Positions 63,153 to 64,000 of a DNA stretch of 64,000 bases are shown piece by piece. Numbering within the stretch: position 1 is the first letter of the stretch; each line of letters begins with the position of its first letter. The stretch lies in contig BTPG01000003.1 of the NCBI GenBank assembly GCA_036245525.1, forward strand, positions 214,170,449 through 214,234,448. The letters are read 5' to 3'. Source of the stretch: Semisulcospira habei. Its lineage: Eukaryota > Mollusca > Gastropoda > Semisulcospiridae. Under the pieces are notes generated by a model, which was not told where the DNA came from, did no database searches, and worked only from the letters and a program-made list of their open reading frames with translations. The translations under genes and the position numbers were made by a program.

Positions 63153-63380
63153 TTAACCCCTTCAGTACCAGTTGGAGCAGACTGTGTTTCTATAATCTAC
63201 GTTAACTCAACATCGAAAAAACCCTAGCTGTCCTAGGAAAATGGATTCAAAGTGGAGTCACCAAGAGGCAAAGGGGGGCCTCACAACTGTGGTAATTTAG
63301 TGCAACTGCGGGGGCCCATGAAGATCAATACTTCATGCAGCTGGGTGGTGTTCAGATCGTCTCGGCACTGAACGGGTCAA
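63153..63380. mobile_element. TTAA-type MITE (piggyBac-like ends)
   Basis: The left end is TTAACCCCTTCAGTACC and the right end GGCACTGAACGGGTCAA. The inverted ends match at about 12 of 15 bases. The left TTAA is intact; the right one has a T-to-C change. A matching left end (TTAACCCGTTCAGTGCC) also lies at 11264. 228 bp, non-coding. Confidence 0.5.
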
Positions 63381-63396
63381 GGGTTTTAGCCTCGTG

Positions 63397-63450
63397 TTTC
63401 TCTCTCGTGTTTTTCTCTCGTGTTTCTCTCTCGTGTTTCTCTCTCTCTTT
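63397..63450. repeat. (CTCTCGTGTTT)n short tandem repeat
   Basis: Four to five units of CTCTCGTGTTT/CTCTCTCGTGTTT. Confidence 0.85.
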
Positions 63451-63470
63451 TAAGTGGTGCGGTGACATAG

Positions 63471-63842
63471 TTGGGTCACTTTTACTTTACATGCATCAGT
63501 AGCATATCGGTATGTGGCATTGCAGCGAAACAGTCGAAAATGCGGCGGATAACGCACAACCTGTATCAAGACAGGCTTGTAACAATTCCTACTGTAAGTG
63601 ACCTCACTGAATGCATGCCTCACTGCCCCCGCCTGTCCATTCTCTGTAACAATGGCGATACCAAAGGCAGGTTCGCTGAGTTCTGCTTTGACCTGGCTAC
63701 CCGAGTCCTGCAACTACCCTTGTGGTCCGCGGCAGTGCAGTGTGACGTCACATCGGAGTGTCTGCATAAAGAGCGCCACACTATCCTGGTCAGGTGTCCG
63801 CCTGCCGTCCTCAGGAAGCTGGCCCAGTCCAAGTGGATTTAG
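63471..63842 (+). CDS. Unrecognised ORF / possible exon, weak PAN-like pattern
   Basis: A 123-codon frame ending with TAG at 63840-63842. An acceptor-like sequence (ATGTGGCATTGCAG) ends at about 63524, so an exon could begin there. The stretch DRLVTIPTVSDLTECMPHC, followed by further cysteines (ILCNN, FCFDL, CDVTSECL), weakly recalls PAN/apple modules of secreted or receptor proteins. The match is only by eye and low. A second frame (63598-63972) is also open. Either a host exon or a chance ORF. Confidence 0.25.
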   Translation: MGHFYFTCISSISVCGIAAKQSKMRRITHNLYQDRLVTIPTVSDLTECMPHCPRLSILCNNGDTKGRFAEFCFDLATRVLQLPLWSAAVQCDVTSECLHKERHTILVRCPPAVLRKLAQSKWI

Positions 63843-64000
63843 TCATTCGAGACGACCTCACGCGGACACGCGGCTGTTCACCGTGTGCCCACTTGCCGGT
63901 CGTCTCAGTCCAAATGTGATAATGATAGCACTGTCCTTATCTACACCGCCAGCGGTGTCCCATCACCTATAGACGGCGCCGCGGTCAGGAGGCTATCTCA

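Overview
This is a stretch of animal (metazoan) nuclear genome made mostly of transposable elements. There is no bacterial-style gene organisation. What is visible is non-LTR retrotransposons (LINEs) of at least five lineages, one Ty3/gypsy-type LTR retrotransposon with an env-like reading frame, SINE-like retroposons, foldback/hairpin repeats, piggyBac-like remnants, a satellite array and long GT, TC and ATT microsatellites. The LINE set (CR1-like with an SGNH-esterase ORF1, RTE-like, I-like with RNase H, Rex1-like), the short AATC-tailed retroposons and the microsatellite load suggest a marine mollusc, perhaps a gastropod. That is an inference, not a proof.

Layout. 1-5222: old LINE debris on both strands. 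5273-5419 and 10744-10940: two phase-compatible exons that look like the transmembrane and cytoplasmic-tail exons of a host receptor. Their 5.3-kb intron holds a minus-strand LINE copy (split by a 302-bp tRNA-derived SINE) and a gag-like LINE ORF1. 10333-14310: mostly non-coding, with a perfect 73-bp-arm foldback, three copies of a ~45-bp-arm hairpin and a CA microsatellite. 14311-18216: inverted repeats bounding an element into which an intact RTE-type LINE has inserted (14614-17805, 12-bp target duplication). 18230-20760: a satellite array split by a composite retroposon. 20759-23129: a minus-strand tyrosine-recombinase-like gene with a zinc finger, broken by frameshifts. 23537-23663: a short fresh copy of the RTE LINE.

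24325-33240: a head-to-tail chain of CR1-like LINE copies, each ending in and separated by (TC)n tracts, including a near-complete 6.4-kb copy (26753-33116). 33239-36745: an SGNH-type LINE ORF1 with a 25-residue repeat region. About 36790-52700: an I-like LINE on the minus strand. It is interrupted at 37201-46896 by the LTR retrotransposon (CTAG target duplication, near-identical LTRs), which itself carries a 384-bp retroposon at 43671-44054, giving three nested layers. 52950-56472: a Rex1-like LINE. 56570-60702: another CR1-like LINE ending in (TC)n. 60790-64000: an internally deleted piggyBac-like element, an 81-bp tandem repeat with hairpin, a TTAA-flanked MITE and an unrecognised ORF.

Most genes here are the replication machinery of the transposons: endonuclease and reverse transcriptase for target-primed insertion, and Gag, protease, RT, RNase H and integrase for the LTR element. 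Only the RTE ORF (about 1,020 codons) is uninterrupted. The candidate host genes are the two receptor-tail exons, possibly the recombinase-like gene, and possibly the ORF at the right edge.
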